A stretch of 64,000 nucleotides of DNA, taken from the NCBI GenBank assembly GCA_037577475.1, contig CM075197.1, positions 26,257,150-26,321,149 on the forward strand. The letters are read 5' to 3'. The translations under genes were made by a program, and so were the position numbers. The DNA is from Chaunax sp. Z400 (lineage: Eukaryota > Chordata > Actinopteri > Lophiiformes > Chaunacidae). Under the pieces are notes generated by a model. It was not told where the DNA came from. It saw only the letters and a program-made list of their open reading frames with translations, and did not search any database. Positions 49,201 to 61,500 of this stretch are shown piece by piece; within the stretch, counting starts at the first letter, position 1; every line of letters begins with the position of its first letter.

Positions 49201-49599
49201 TCAGCCGGTTGTGGTTTAAGATTTAGCGGTAGTATTAATATTTGTTATAATTAAAACTGTAGTAGTAGAATTTAATTAAAATCTTATTTTATCTGTGTAT
49301 CCTGTTATTTTAAGAGGTTGAGATGCTTCACGTCGACCTCGGACGATGCGGGACCTGAATCGGGACATGGCTTATATTTAAAATGGCTGAAGTTGTATAA
49401 TTAAATTATTAATCAGGAGAAATCTGAAGTGAAACTGAACTATTGTTCTTCCCTTTACCTCCCTCTAACATCTCCCCAAATAAAAATCAGAAATAAACTA
49501 GATGAGAGGTGTATAAATGTAAGGCAGGTCAAACCTCTAATTAGAGTGATATTCAGATCACCTGTTGCACAGGGAGAGGAGACCAGCTCCTAAATCATC
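46283..49599. other. Intergenic, no gene recognised
   Basis: No exon, RNA gene or clear repeat was recognised. The frames here are below 90 aa and overlap on both strands. Confidence 0.5.
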
Positions 49600-49760
49600 A
49601 TTCAGAGCAGCTTGTTTCGTTCCCCTCTCAGCCAATCAGGGTGTGACCACGCCCTCCCGAAGGCTTAAGAGAGGCGGAGGAAAGCACTGCCAGGTCATTC
49701 TGACCTCAACAAAAAGAAAATCTTCAGCCAGACGCTCTGGTTTGTTTCTTTCTGTGTGAT
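49600..49760 (+). promoter_or_regulatory. Promoter-like block with inverted CCAAT context, GC-type box and a palindromic ERE
   Basis: The sequence is GC-richer than its neighbours. It contains CAGCCAATCAGG (CCAAT box), GACCACGCCCTCCC (KLF/Sp-type), GAGAGGCGGAGG and the perfect palindrome AGGTCATTCTGACCT at 49692-49706. A 64-aa frame (49565-49759) covers it but has no known domain. Which transcript it might serve is unknown, and it may equally be an isolated regulatory element or chance. Confidence 0.3.
49692..49706. promoter_or_regulatory. Perfect consensus oestrogen response element (AGGTCA-n3-TGACCT)
   Basis: AGGTCATTCTGACCT is an exact inverted repeat of the nuclear-receptor half site with a 3-bp spacer, the arrangement bound by oestrogen receptors. 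The match is seen directly. Function is inferred only. Confidence 0.55.
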
Positions 49761-52700
49761 TATTGCAAAATAAAAAATCACCGTTCAATGATTTTACCTT
49801 TAGCTGTTAAATAAGAGCTAAAATGAATAGAGAGGGAAATAAAAGACAGAATCAATAAGATGAATGAATCAGTAATAATATTCACACTTTAGTTTCTGCT
49901 GCAGGTCACAAGTTCATCAGAGTGGTGGATGTTTTATGAATTTATCTTTTGTTCCTCTGACATTATCAGACTATGGTGCACAAGGTCACGATGAAAGGAC
50001 TGAATTCTTGCACAACTAAATGAAAAGAAAAATCTTTTAGTGCATCAGGATTACTGAAGGACAATAAATGTCCAAGCTTAACATATTAACTCAGGAGTAA
50101 TCAGAGTAGAGTGGACACGGCTTCCACCCAGGAAACCTGAGTTTAGTCCCTTTTTAGTTTGGTTTTCCTAAACCCAAACCTCCTGCTGGTCCAGCAGCTC
50201 TGGAGTCTGAGTCAACATGAATACAACGATCAAATCCTCCTCAACAAAACAGAGACATCATTACTTTTAATTCTAATGTAAACTTTGTCTGTTTGAACTT
50301 GGAGAAAATGAAACACTTTATTTTTTACCAAACCTCCTCCTTAATGAGCTGGGATATCAGGGGCTGTCTGACCCACATCGGCTCTCACACAGAGAGAATA
50401 CATTCAGATGAAGTTGAGCTGAGATCATCCCCTGGATCAGAATTAGCCGTCAAACTCCCATTCTGTCTGATTTAGAGGCTGCGGGTGCAGAAAAGATGCG
50501 AAAATGACTTGAGGCCCAAAGTGAACCCAAAGAGAAGCTGTAGTCATCAAATCCTTGCTGGACAAAACACAGAAATGCTTTTTGGTTTTAATTCATCTTT
50601 TTGAATCCTCATGAGAGCAGGAGATGAATAAATCAAACGAGGACGGAGTTCAGATAAGAATGTGATCTGCTTCTGATGCTCTGTGTTATTCTCTGTCTGT
50701 AGACCTATGGTTGTACATTTTAGTATAAATTTCACTTCATCACAATAATAATAATAAGTCATTAATTAAACATTTGTCTTTTTCAGTTCTTTCATCAGAC
50801 AAAATAATCTTTTTCTGGTAGATTATTTAAATGTAGTTTTTGCAAAGCAGATCCAAACAGTTGGAGGTGGTTTAAATTACATTTCTACAGATGAGTCTCA
50901 GTCTGAGTGTTTATTGTTTGATTCGTAACGCAAACAAAATGATGTCATCATATCCAGAGTGACAAAAGTACATCAGAAAACGGACCAAACAAATGACATC
51001 ACGCTTTTTTCTTTTTTTTTGTGATATTACCATCTTCCTTTTTTGGAGCCATAAGTTGCCATATTTGGGCGGAAGGGTGGAGCTGGGGAGGACATCCTGA
51101 TTGGATCTAAAAGCCACACCCTAAAGCTTTATCATCTCCTTCACTTTAAATGGGCTCATAATTTATAAATGAACATCATGCTGTATTGAAGAACACTTGA
51201 AGGTTGCAGTTGTGACCATAAACTCATCAAGTGAGTCCTTTTCTCATAAGATTACATGTAATCAGACTTCTTTTTGAAACCAGCAGAGTCTCCCCCTGTT
51301 GGCCTTTAGAAAAAAATGCAGGTTTAAGGCACTTTAGTAGTAGCTTCACTTTTACACCGAATGCAACACATTGTGCAGCGTGATTACATACTTAAAGTCA
51401 ATGGAAAGCTGTGATTAGCTGCAATCAGACACAAATTCACGCAAGACGACGCGAATGACATGAATTACGTGAAACATCACATGTTGAAAATGTTCAACTG
51501 GGGCTAGAAATTTCTGTGACGTTGTGACACGAAGGCCTGTAAGTGTTGAGATTCTGCAGACGTCAGGAGGACGTTGGTGCAGAGGTGGAGGTCAAGCTTA
51601 TCGTAGCTGTCTGTGGACACCCAGAGCTGTCTGTGTTCCTGCGTATCTTTGACTTCCAGGACAAACAAAAGACTTGTGTTGACTTCAGTCATGGTTGATG
51701 ACGGGAGGAAATGGTGGAAATAAACGTTGTGGGTATCGGTCGCGTTACTTGCGCAAGTTCCGTGAGAAAACTCAAATGACCCCCGCGGTGACAATCGTGA
51801 GCGCAGAGCGAGCAAATTAAAGCAGGTAGAGTGAAGATAATAATTTTGAGAGAAGATAATACTCTTGGTGTGTGATGCAACCTGCATAAAAACCTCTGTA
51901 CCCTGAACCCAGCTTTAGTGTTTCTCTGCAGCCAATCACACGACAGACTCGTGGTTCTGTCTGCGTTGTCATGGTGGCTGCAGAACGATAAACTTACAGT
52001 CGGTGAGGAAGGGAGGGATGAGCGGAACTGCCCTGATTCTGCCAGCTCGCTGTGACAAGGGGCCACATTAATCAACCCCGTCCAGTGGAGAAAGGGAGAG
52101 TCCAAAATTAACACGTCACCAAATTTAGTCCACTCTCCTCTCTGAAGGAATACCCTGCCCTAAATATCCTCCTCTGTCTCCCTGGATGTGAAGAAAACCT
52201 TCACTAAAGGTTAAGGAGGTAATAATTGTTGTGGGTGAAGTTAAACCTGACATATGATGCTGAACATGTGCTTATTATTTATGAAGGTCGGATTAATCTG
52301 AAGTAATTATGTAAAGCTAATTAAACAGACATTATTATAGCTCCTGGTTTGACTGGCTGATGGCTGCAGAGACATCAGACCCAGACACCTCTGCAGAAAA
52401 CAGCCTCTTTTTTGCACGGGGACACAGTAAAGATCACTGTATTGATTCGGTATTGCTTCAAGACAGAAAAATCTCTGGCCAATGCTTCACACTTTTGGTG
52501 AGGATTTGCACTGCAGCAAATTAGATAACATCGTTAGAGAGTGGGACGGGGGGGATTAGTCAGCGGGGAGGGATTCTGCACTGGCGATGCTGTGATTTGG
52601 TTCTCATCCTCAGGCCCACCGGCCGATTCAAGATGTCATTTTGACACAAAGAGTTAAGAAACCTTCTGTGGAGCCTATGAACAGACAGCAGGAAGAAGAC

Positions 52701-53559
52701 AGGATGAGGGCTTCAAGTTGGCTAAAGCCAAGATGCCGAGATGACAACGGACCCCGTTTTTGGTTTTAATAGGGGAAAGAGTGGGGTTAGGTACCGATTC
52801 ATATTTAATCCATCATCCCAAAGAGCCATAGAGCATAGAGATGAGAGTAATGTCTACTATAGAGAGAGAGACACCAAGACTCTGTCAGCCCTGCAACTGA
52901 CAGACAATACTAGCTGCAATAAAAGACCTATAGGAGCGTAAACGCTCCAGGATATCATGTCGTCTTTAGCGCTTCATAACTCGCTGAAATCCTGTAGGAG
53001 AGGATTGGATTGGTGCTTTGGCAAGTTGTATAAGTAAGGCAGCAACGCAACAATCTTTGCCGTACCGAAATGAGCGAGAGCGATCATATTTACATCGAAT
53101 GATTGGCTGAAGGAGAAGGAGGCAGGTTGTGATTGCATGAGGTCGGGGAATGAGCTAGTGAAGTCTAAAGATAGCAGGAAAGTGTTGGTGATATGGGGGG
53201 AATGTGCAAAGAGATAGTCTTCCTTCCCTCCTTCTTTGGAAGAGGCAGACGAGACGTTGACGTATTTTATTGTTTGATCCTTTGGACAGTTATTAATATT
53301 TTCTATTTAGTCCAATATGTGCCGGTATTGTACCATCATTTCCTTGATTTTAGTCCAGTTGTCCAGAGTAAAGTGCTGAGAGTAAAAACAGCTTCCTCCT
53401 TTGTCATTGAGTCTTTTTTTTTTTTTTTTTACATCTTACAGAGAGAATAAAGTTCTGAATTAACTGTACCTGTACTTGATTGAACCAATACCATACTGGT
53501 ACCTGGACATCTGTACCAGTACCAAATCATTTTAAATGGAACCCAATCCTAGAAAAGAG
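49761..53559. other. Intergenic, no gene; possible repeat relic at 51340-51850
   Basis: The stretch at 51340-51850 opens TTTTACACCGAATGCAACAC and contains ACGCAAGACGACGCGAATGA and GTTACTTGCGCAAGTTCC. This CG-rich wording resembles some fish MITEs but I could not define ends. The 127- and 141-aa minus-strand frames there overlap in different frames and look accidental. A T-run lies at 53407-53424. Confidence 0.4.
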
Positions 53560-54430
53560 CTTCAGAATTGGTAAATGCAAATTAGCAGAAATTAGCATTC
53601 AGCTTATTGTGGCGATGCTACACGCTTAATGCATTTTAATTAGACACAAAACGGAGGCCCTGAAATAGAAATGATAAACAAGGACTGTCATGTAGAAATA
53701 TTTTAATAGGCTCTCTGTTCAAATATGATAACAAGACATTTTTCCTGTATAAATCAATAAAGTCTGCCTGTTATCAATTATGATTCCTTTAAGCTGCATG
53801 CAGTAGAGCTGCAGTCAAACTGCACCACCGAGGCCACATAATGAGAGATGAGACAAGCTGACTGATTAATTTAAAAACCCAGGAAAGAGCATTGTATATC
53901 ACCTGGTGCAGACAAGATGAGTGCGAGGTCTAAATTATATTTGTTGAGATACAAACACAGATGGATTACCTTTGTTCCCTCACAATAAATTTAAATGCAA
54001 TACATTCACCTCAGCAGATGCCTCCTCCTGCCGCAAAAACTTTTTTCTTTTAATTTATCTTCTTATTTATTTATATTTTCATCTAAGCAGGTAGCAGGAT
54101 GGAATAATAAATAGTGCTCTTTGGTGCTTGCTTAAGACTCATTAAAAAGCACCATAAAGCATCGGAGCCAACCGAGACTGTGCACCGTGTGAATAGCCTG
54201 CAAAGTAAATATTGTGCCTCAGCCATATTTTCTTTCAGGGATTTACATTAATAAGATGGTGGGTGTGCAGTAATCAGCTAACGGCGAGCCCGGCCGAGGA
54301 GGGCTAATAGCAGCGAGGTTGTGTTACAATTAGCTGGTGATTGCAGGCAACAGAGGAGGCATTAAGTTTCTGAGGATTGCTTTATTTAAAATCTAATTCT
54401 TCCTCCAGTTTGTAGCAAAATGCAGCCCAA
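53560..54430. other. Candidate conserved noncoding element cluster
   Basis: The sequence lacks repeats and simple low-complexity stretches and is dense in homeodomain and POU words. An octamer ATGCAAAT lies at 53575-53582, followed by TAGCAGAAATTAGCATTCAG; TTAATGCATTTTAATTAGAC comes next, and later AAGTAAATATTGTGCCTCAG and TTACAATTAGCTGGTGATTG. No open frame of note exists. The call rests on texture, without an alignment. Confidence 0.35.
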
Positions 54431-55269
54431 GATAGACAAAATAGTACATCTGTGAACCTCCAGATGTCTCTATCAATAATGCTTAGAGAACAACCAGCTA
54501 TCAATTAAAAAAAACAACAGTTTATTTCCAGAGGTGTCACATAATTCTAACCCGTGAAGCCATTTTAATGCAGCAGTTAACCAAAGCATAGGACCTGACC
54601 TCCATTCAAAAGGACGTCATGTAACACTAGAACAGCATGTAAACATAACAGCATCCTGTTTTAGGAATTATCTTAACTGTGTTAAGTTTCTGCAAAATTT
54701 CACAGAAGTTGTTGAGTGATGGAGAAAAAGAAGAAAATGTTCATGAAAGGCCGACACAGAAAACCTCAGATGTTTCATGTCTGCAAAATCTGACAGTCAG
54801 ACTTGATGATCCTGTTTTGAAATCGAGGACCATATTTCAGTGTATTGTTTTGCTATAATGGCAGAAAATTTCTTACCAGGCTGCCAAATGGACATGAGCA
54901 TTCATGTGCAGCTGTCAAGGCTAGCAAATCAGACAAAAAACTTACTTATAGTTGGTTGCTGCTTTGTTAATGTTCAAAATATCTTTTAATGTTAACTTTT
55001 GCCAAGAACTAGCTGAGAATGTACCTTTATTGGTCTTTAACCACATTCCTCCTTCATACCTCAAACATTCTTTCCTTATTTATTTCTTATGACTCCAAGT
55101 CTCTATTCAGATGTGAGCTTGTATGTGTTTAATAGAAAAGACACAGCAAAGGAGAGAGGAGGTTAAAAGAGAAAATACGAGCAGGTTAAAGAAATAAGAA
55201 TGGCTCTGCTTCCTCTTTGTAAATCAAAGATGGAGGGTCGGAGGATGTCGCAGCGGGCGACGACCTCCG
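54431..55269. other. Intergenic, no gene recognised
   Basis: AT-rich, with no exon or repeat recognised. Confidence 0.5.
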
Positions 55270-55680
55270 GTCAGCGGGGAGGGAAACTGATTCCCTTCTT
55301 CACAAACCTTCATTTTGGCTCTGAGGACCTTTTGGACCTGACCTCTTTAGACCGCCGCATTAATGCAGATCATGAAGACCGCTTAAAAACCCTTTCCAGG
55401 TATGTGGTCACGCTTTTGATTGGAAACAATGAGCGCATAAGAGCGTGTCTTAATGACAATCTGGGCCAGCACAATTACAGATTATACAACCTTTGTAACC
55501 TGGGCATCTGCGTCACTTCGGCTCTGATTGGGCGATCTTTATTCTCCGTGGTAATTGAGGGCAAGACGAAGTCATTTAATGCAAGACCCCCAACTCACCA
55601 GAGTCGAGGCTGGAAGGGAATTACATCTATTAGATTTGCATATATAAATTATAAAATGCTAAAGTTGACTTTGTAATTTT
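55270..55680. other. Candidate conserved noncoding element under a 158-aa chance frame
   Basis: The + frame at 55200-55676 is the longest in the window but shows no known domain, and its composition is mixed. The underlying DNA has enhancer-like words and ends with an octamer ATTTGCAT (55634-55641) running into TATATAAATTATAAA. I regard it as noncoding. A real single-exon gene cannot be fully excluded. Confidence 0.3.
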
Positions 55681-56063
55681 AAGTTTGCATTCTGTACTTT
55701 TGCACTAGTGAGAGTTGATTTGCAGAAGTTTTGTTGGCTGCTTCCAGCGATGACTGAGGAGACCGAGGAGGGTCAGGATGGACGACCACCCAGCTGAGTT
55801 TGACTCCCCTGGAGAGCCATGTAGGTCGTTTCAAAGGTCTGTTTGTGTTTTTGTTATTCCCCATCTCTAGACTGACTTCTAGTTCTCCAGAAGGCCCCAC
55901 CAGCTGTGGTGCCTAACACCAGCCTAACATTAAAAGACTTTCCTCCCAAAGACCCTTTATGGTCGATTAATAATTCACTACTCCGACTCTTACAGAGGAG
56001 GGGTACCTTAACAAGCACGCTTGTTTTCTCCCCCGGCTTTTGGATAGTTATTTCTTTCAGAGA
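55681..56063. other. Intergenic, no gene recognised
   Basis: No recognisable feature. Confidence 0.45.
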
Positions 56064-56200
56064 AATGTGCCACGGTGCACAGCCAGTTCTGACACATCTT
56101 CACCAGAACAGACTCAGAAGAAGCAGAGAAATCCAGCAAGAAGACTAAACCCAATGGGCATACTGGTCCAGAACCTCAGGCTTGCTCCTTTAATCGACTA
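56064..56200. repeat. Duplicated segment, copy 1 (pair with 57405-57590)
   Basis: CACGGTGCACAGCCAGTTCT, CATCTTCACCAGAACAGACT, GAGAAATCCAGCAAGAAGAC, TAAACCCAATGGGCATACTG and CAGAACCTCAGGCTTGCTCC occur in the same order as in the second copy. The following ~50 bp diverge, then a TCTTCTTTTGTTTAT word recurs in both (56301 and 57629). It is probably part of a longer transposon-derived unit. Confidence 0.75.
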
Positions 56201-57112
56201 CTAGTCAACAACTAATAGGTAATTTTACTGTATTGATTTAAAGGAGTTCCACACCGGACATTTTGATGGCTAGCATGCCTCTGTGGTCAGAGTGCGTTCT
56301 TCTTCTTTTGTTTATAGCGGTTGCAAACAGCCTGTAGGTGTATTACCGCCACCTTCTGACGGCAGTGCTGCATTACTACCATTTTTTATGACAAAATAGC
56401 CGTGTATACTAATCGATTTAAAAAAAATTCATGACTATTTGAAGATATGTAAATAAAATACACACTTTAGCAGTCGCTGCCTTTCCCAGTATGGCTGCTC
56501 ACGTATTTACCGCGTCTCGTGGGAACTCAGCTAACTCTCGCAAGATCAAACCTCTTTCTTAAAGTGAAATCTTCTACAGTAATAATTTCACAAGGAAAGC
56601 AGAAAAAGCTGTTAAAACTGAAAAGTCTCCATACACCCTGTTCACCTGGCTACATATATATTTTTCACTTCATTCATTCATTCATTTCATTTTCATGTAT
56701 TAAAAAGGAAAATTCTATTCCTTCAAATCCATTTATCAAACATTTTCAAGGTGGGTTTTATCACCTCAGCTGATTGCCGTCTTCATCTTTGCTATCGTCA
56801 GATCTAAATCAATTAGTTCTGAATCAACTGCCCCTCTTTCCTCTATAAGCAGTCAGTCCTTTAATCTCCTGGATATTTCACTCCTTCAGTGTCTTTCTTT
56901 GCCCATACAGATGGCTTTTTCTTCACTGATTAATGTCTGCAGTATAAGAGTCACTGAAATAGCTGTGAAATGGCAGTTTACTCATTTTATTCACAGCTTG
57001 ATCTTTTCAACCTGCAACAACAGTCAGTCTCGACTGAGTTTAATCACAGCAGATCCAGGAAGAAACACTAATGTTTTTTTTAAAGTCTCCACTTTAACCA
57101 TGAGATCTAAAG
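56201..57112. other. Intergenic, no gene recognised
   Basis: GCGGTTGCAAACAGCCTGTA followed by GGTGTATTACCGCCACCTTC at 56319-56358 resembles a common fish hAT-type repeat interior, but its ends are unclear. A (TTCA)n patch lies at 56668-56686. Confidence 0.4.
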
Positions 57113-57300
57113 CAGTGGTTTCCAACCTTTTTAGGGGTCATCGGTCATCGTCATCGGTGGAATATTACTTTTTACGCAAATTCCGATTGTTCCATGTTTT
57201 TACCTGTAGCTGTTTGAGGTGTGAAGAAGTCAAACCTCACTATAAAGATTTGAGAAAAGTCATTAAAAACATGCTTTCATTTTACTTTGTGTTGTATAGG
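57113..57300. repeat. Possible hAT-type relic ('CAGTGGTTTCCAACC' end)
   Basis: CAGTGGTTTCCAACCTTTTT followed by AGGGGTCATCGG is typical of a hAT-type left terminus. No matching right terminus was found, so this may be a fragment. Confidence 0.4.
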
Positions 57301-57404
57301 GTTAATTTTGACAGCCATGGTATTCTTTGGTTCACTTAGTCATTGACTCTTTTATGGACCTGATGAACTTAATTTAAAGTATGACATCACATCTTTTGTT
57401 ATGC

Positions 57405-57590
57405 CATGTTTCTGCATCAGTCTTGGCCATGGTGCACAGCTGTGAACCAGTTCAGACACTCCTTCACCAGAAAGGACTCAGTGGAAGAAGAGAAATCCAG
57501 CAAGAAGACCAAACCTGATGGTCATACTGGTTCAGAACCGCAGGCTTCCTCCTCTAAGACTAGCCTACTGATATTGGATGCTAACACAGC
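57405..57590. repeat. Duplicated segment, copy 2 (pair with 56064-56200)
   Basis: CATGGTGCACAGCTGTGAAC, CTCCTTCACCAGAAAGGACT, GAGAAATCCAGCAAGAAGAC, CAAACCTGATGGTCATACTG and CAGAACCGCAGGCTTCCTCC align with copy 1. The 64-aa frame here is not conserved as a frame in copy 1. Confidence 0.75.
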
Positions 57591-57639
57591 AAATCTTTAA
57601 CTGCCTCCTTCTTGCTAATGTTTTTCGTCTTCTTTTGTT

Positions 57640-57895
57640 TATTGGCGACAGTAACTTGCTTCCTGTCATTGGTCCAAAAGTCTGAACCATCCCAAAAAAA
57701 AGTGTTTTTACACTGTAAAAGAACCGAACAATGGTTCAGTGTGATCCAGACCGAGGCAATCTCTTTGTCGGGCTAAAACCTGGCTGTTTGATCCAGATCT
57801 TGGTCCGGTTTTACACCTGCAATTGTGGTCTGGATCAATCTGAAACGTCAGAAAGTCTGGACCAAACAAAGCAGGTGTGAAAGGCCCCTAAACCT
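57640..57895. repeat. Possible MITE ('GGTCTGGATC / GGTGTGAAAGGCCCCTAA')
   Basis: The block contains TTTTTACACTGTAAAAGAAC, TGTGATCCAGACCGAGG, TTGGTCCGGTTTTACACCTG and ends GCAGGTGTGAAAGGCCCCTA. Words with GGTCC, CAGACC and TTTTACAC recur in both senses, as in fish MITEs of this type. The left boundary is not defined. Confidence 0.45.
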
Positions 57896-60600
57896 GTTTG
57901 GTCTTTGATCAATCAAGTTAAAAATGAATGTTTAGTGTGAATTCCCCTTTGAAAATGAAGCAAGGTGTATTTCTAACCCTGACTGAGGCTGAGCCAAGCA
58001 TCAGACAGAGAAAAACCTTCCCCATGCTGACAAACCTGTTTATGAGACCGTCACATGTAAGCCGTCCCACCCGGGAACGATGCCGTCAGAGTGGGATGTC
58101 CTGGTCAGGATTCCTGTTCAATCACCGCTCTTGGCTGCTGGTCATGTTTCCTGTGGCATTTTGATTGAATGTTTTCTGTTCACACACAGAACTGCCCTTA
58201 ATGGCCCTTTTCATGTGACAGTGATCTATATGCAGGTAATTGCAATTGGCTATGATGGATAGTGCTGTCCGATTTAGCGTGATTATCCTGAGATTCAACA
58301 TGTCTTAGAACTCCCAAATGTCACAAACTATTACAAGGTCACAGGAAGACTCGCTTCTCAAGTTCACATAATGTATTTGAAACGTGGGAGATTTAAGAAG
58401 CACCAAGTAGCAGTTAGCAGCTAAATGCTAAAGGAGAAAATCAACAGAAAATGTCAGGAGATTGGAGAGACTAAACGACAACTAAACGTTGTAATGAAGG
58501 GCACTTTTCAACATTTTCCCTAATTATGAAAACACTTCTGCACCGATTTCCAAGAAACTTTGCAGAAACGTGTGGATTGGGCCAGACGACCCATTAGTCC
58601 ACCTACTGGCATTTACCTCTTTTAGACCCTCACCAGGCATTAACCTCAGCATGTCATCGCGAGTAACAATCTGTCATAATGTCCACCTCTATTCAGTTAA
58701 GATGATATAGAATACAAAATAAAAACATGTTCAAGGTTGTTCTCTTAAAGCTCGGCTGGGCCTCTGCCAGCCAGGCAGATGGAAGCCAAATATTTTTTTC
58801 TCGACTAAGAGGACATCCGCCAGAAAGACAAGACTCCCAGTCTAATTGGTCTGATTAGAGGGAGTCATAAGCCGACACTTCTGAATAAGAGGACTGATGG
58901 ATGTGATAAAGGCAGATTGGCAGGTGGAGTTGGACCATTAAGTGGGTAAAATGAAGCAAAGTTCACTCGTGGCTGTGAGGAGATCCCATCTTACATTCTA
59001 TCCTCTGTGAGCAGTGGGATGTGGCCGAATCAGTCATCATCTCATGCATCTCGCTGCTGCAGCCATTCTTAGACTGACACATGCTCTATGTGTGAATAAA
59101 AGCGAGGGCAGAGGCAGGAACATTTCTGCTTCAAGAGTTTCCCATTTTCCTCCTCAGCTGATCTTTAATTGTTTCATTCTTTTTCATTCTTTTGTCTTCG
59201 TGCTGCTGGTGCCTAAAAAATTCTCCTGCACCTCCTGCAATATGCACAATTCAATATTTGTACTTACTGAGTATCTGTCTATATATATATAGGATGATTA
59301 GATTGTATTTTCCTTGGAGACACACCAACAAGTTGAAATTCAGTTTAAAAACAATAACTGGGGAAAGGAGAGCGCAAAGACAACCATGTAGATCTGCAGG
59401 GCTGGGGCTTTAACTGGATTTATAATCCATGGGAAAAAGGATCTCTCTTCTTCAGATTCTGGCGATGTGTGGCTAATTTGTGGTTTTAGGCATTGACAGA
59501 TGATCCTGTAGAATATGTACACAGATAAACACTGAATATGAGAAATAAAAGCTGATTTTTGTTCAAATCTCATGCCTGAGCTCCGTCAGCCTCGGGACAC
59601 AAATCTTGATGAGGAATGAGGTCGTTTGCACTGCGTAAAGAGGACGAAGACGTTTAAACCCCAGAGAAAACTTCATGCTAATCCTCACTTTTTGGTACTG
59701 TAGTCACAAAACAGTACATTTTATGACTATCATCATTTACGGATATAACATTGACATTAAAATGACCAGGATCCAGTCATGTCACTTCCAGCAAACATAC
59801 ACTAAGATCAGCAGATTGGGGGGGGGTGAACAGACCTAGATGGAGCAGCTGATTGGCCTGTAGTGTCAGGGGAGTTATAAAAATGATGAATGAAAGGGCT
59901 AAATTAAGGAAACAACAACACAGTACAACCTATGTGGGCCTATTTAAATGATCTAAGGCATGAATGTTCTGTATTAACAACAAAAAGGATCTAAGATCTG
60001 ATGTAGTGGGTATGAGGACTTAATGACAGTCTGGCAGAATCCTGAAAAGTTAAGTGGCAGGCCTCCCGTCTCGACTCACACTTTGGTGAGACGATATTTC
60101 ACCAAGTTACTGAGCTGCTCCTGGATTCAATCTGTCTGAACGCCTCCATCCTTGTCCCTCTTCTTCTCTTCTTAACAAACACTGTGCACTAACCGTGTGA
60201 TGAAGAAGAAGGCTTAAGAGATTCCTCCTCTCATAATATTTCCTCTAGGTTATTAAAAGTAAATATTACATTGACGTTTCAATCACTCGGCCTTATTGCT
60301 TTCTTCTCGACGCTGACAGTGACCGCTTGTATCTGAGGAAATTTTCTTTGGACGTCTCCTTTGGTTCCATCCAAAGCTTCTGTTGCCAGAGCAAAGGTCA
60401 TCTATAGTGTCTCTGAACATCTTTGCCTTTATTAATTAGCTTTTCATGAGAACTCCCACTGTAGAAAGTCTCTGGGGAGATTGGAACAACCTCATGGCAG
60501 GTTTTCAACACAGCAGCGTGGGCGGCGGATTTTCCGTCTCCTGTTTTCTGCCTTCGCACCATATATGCAAGCAAAGATGATACTTTAATTGGAAATATTT
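57896..60600. other. Intergenic, no gene recognised
   Basis: A weak repeat relic may lie at 58500-58640 (AAGAAACTTTGCAGAAACGT). A short (TA)n patch is at 59280-59291 and a G9 run at 59818-59827. No exon was recognised. Confidence 0.45.
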
Positions 60601-61500
60601 TTTTTTTTTTTGTTTATGAAACAACCAACCTTAATAAAGCGCCGGTTCCTCTCGGTCTCTGCCTGGTGACAGTTTCCAAAGCTGTGACATTTATATCCAA
60701 ATGGTAATTGATTCAGAGGAAGCTGTTAGGATGCAGCTACAATTTAACAACCCTCCTCTTGGGGGGAGGAGGGCGAATCAAAGCAAGGAGAGACGAGATT
60801 TGTTTTCTTTGGCTGCTGTTGGTGTTTTCACGGTTTCACTGGCACCTCACCCCCTCCCCCTCTCAAGATGGGAGGCGAGGCTGCTTGTTTTCCACGTTTT
60901 GCTTCCTGACTCCAGCATCGGGATGCTGCTGAGGCTGTTAATGATTGGATGGACTTTGCCACTCAGGCTGTGTTTACTTGGGCGACTCACCTGCGAAGTT
61001 GTGACACAAACACAGCCGACAACAGGGAGACGCTGCAGTAATCCTCCTCACATACCGTCAGGCCTGCTGAACAGACATAATGGCTTCCCGGCTGCATGGG
61101 GTTGTCACTCATGATTACTACCGCTGGTGAACGCCGGCCATGGACAGTTACAATTATGACACGCTTAAAGAAAACAAATGAAGCCATGATTGGCCAAATA
61201 ATGTGACCTCTAGCAGCTGCCAGCGGGGTTCATTGTGCGTCCGTAATGTGTTTTCTTTCAACAGCTGCTAACATGGATGAAGGTAATCACTTATTGCCAA
61301 AGCTGCTATTAACCAAACCGGAGCAATTGCTGCGCCCGAGGATTACTCCTTTTATTGCGGCGGTCCGAGGCGTCTCTCGGAAACAAACCATCGCCCCGGC
61401 AATCAATTTGCAGTTGAGCTGGAGCAGAGGTGGAATGAGTTTAGCACCACAATCTGAGCAAAACAAGACAAATGCACTATGTTCTACAGTTAACACCCTC
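60601..61500. other. Candidate conserved noncoding element cluster
   Basis: A non-repetitive block with AATGGTAATTGATTCAGAGG, TTAATGATTGGATGG, CAATTATGACACGCTTAAAG and CAATCAATTTGCAGTTGAGC. Frames of 137 and 85 aa are open here but carry no known domain. Judged by texture only. Confidence 0.3.

Noticed and set aside
51504..52114. Overlapping minus-strand frames of 127 and 141 codons
   Set aside because: They are in different frames over the same repeat-like CG-rich sequence, with no recognisable domain.
55200..55676. 158-codon frame, longest in the window
   Set aside because: No domain, no splice or promoter context that I trust, and an AT-rich enhancer-like DNA texture. Kept only as a candidate noncoding element.
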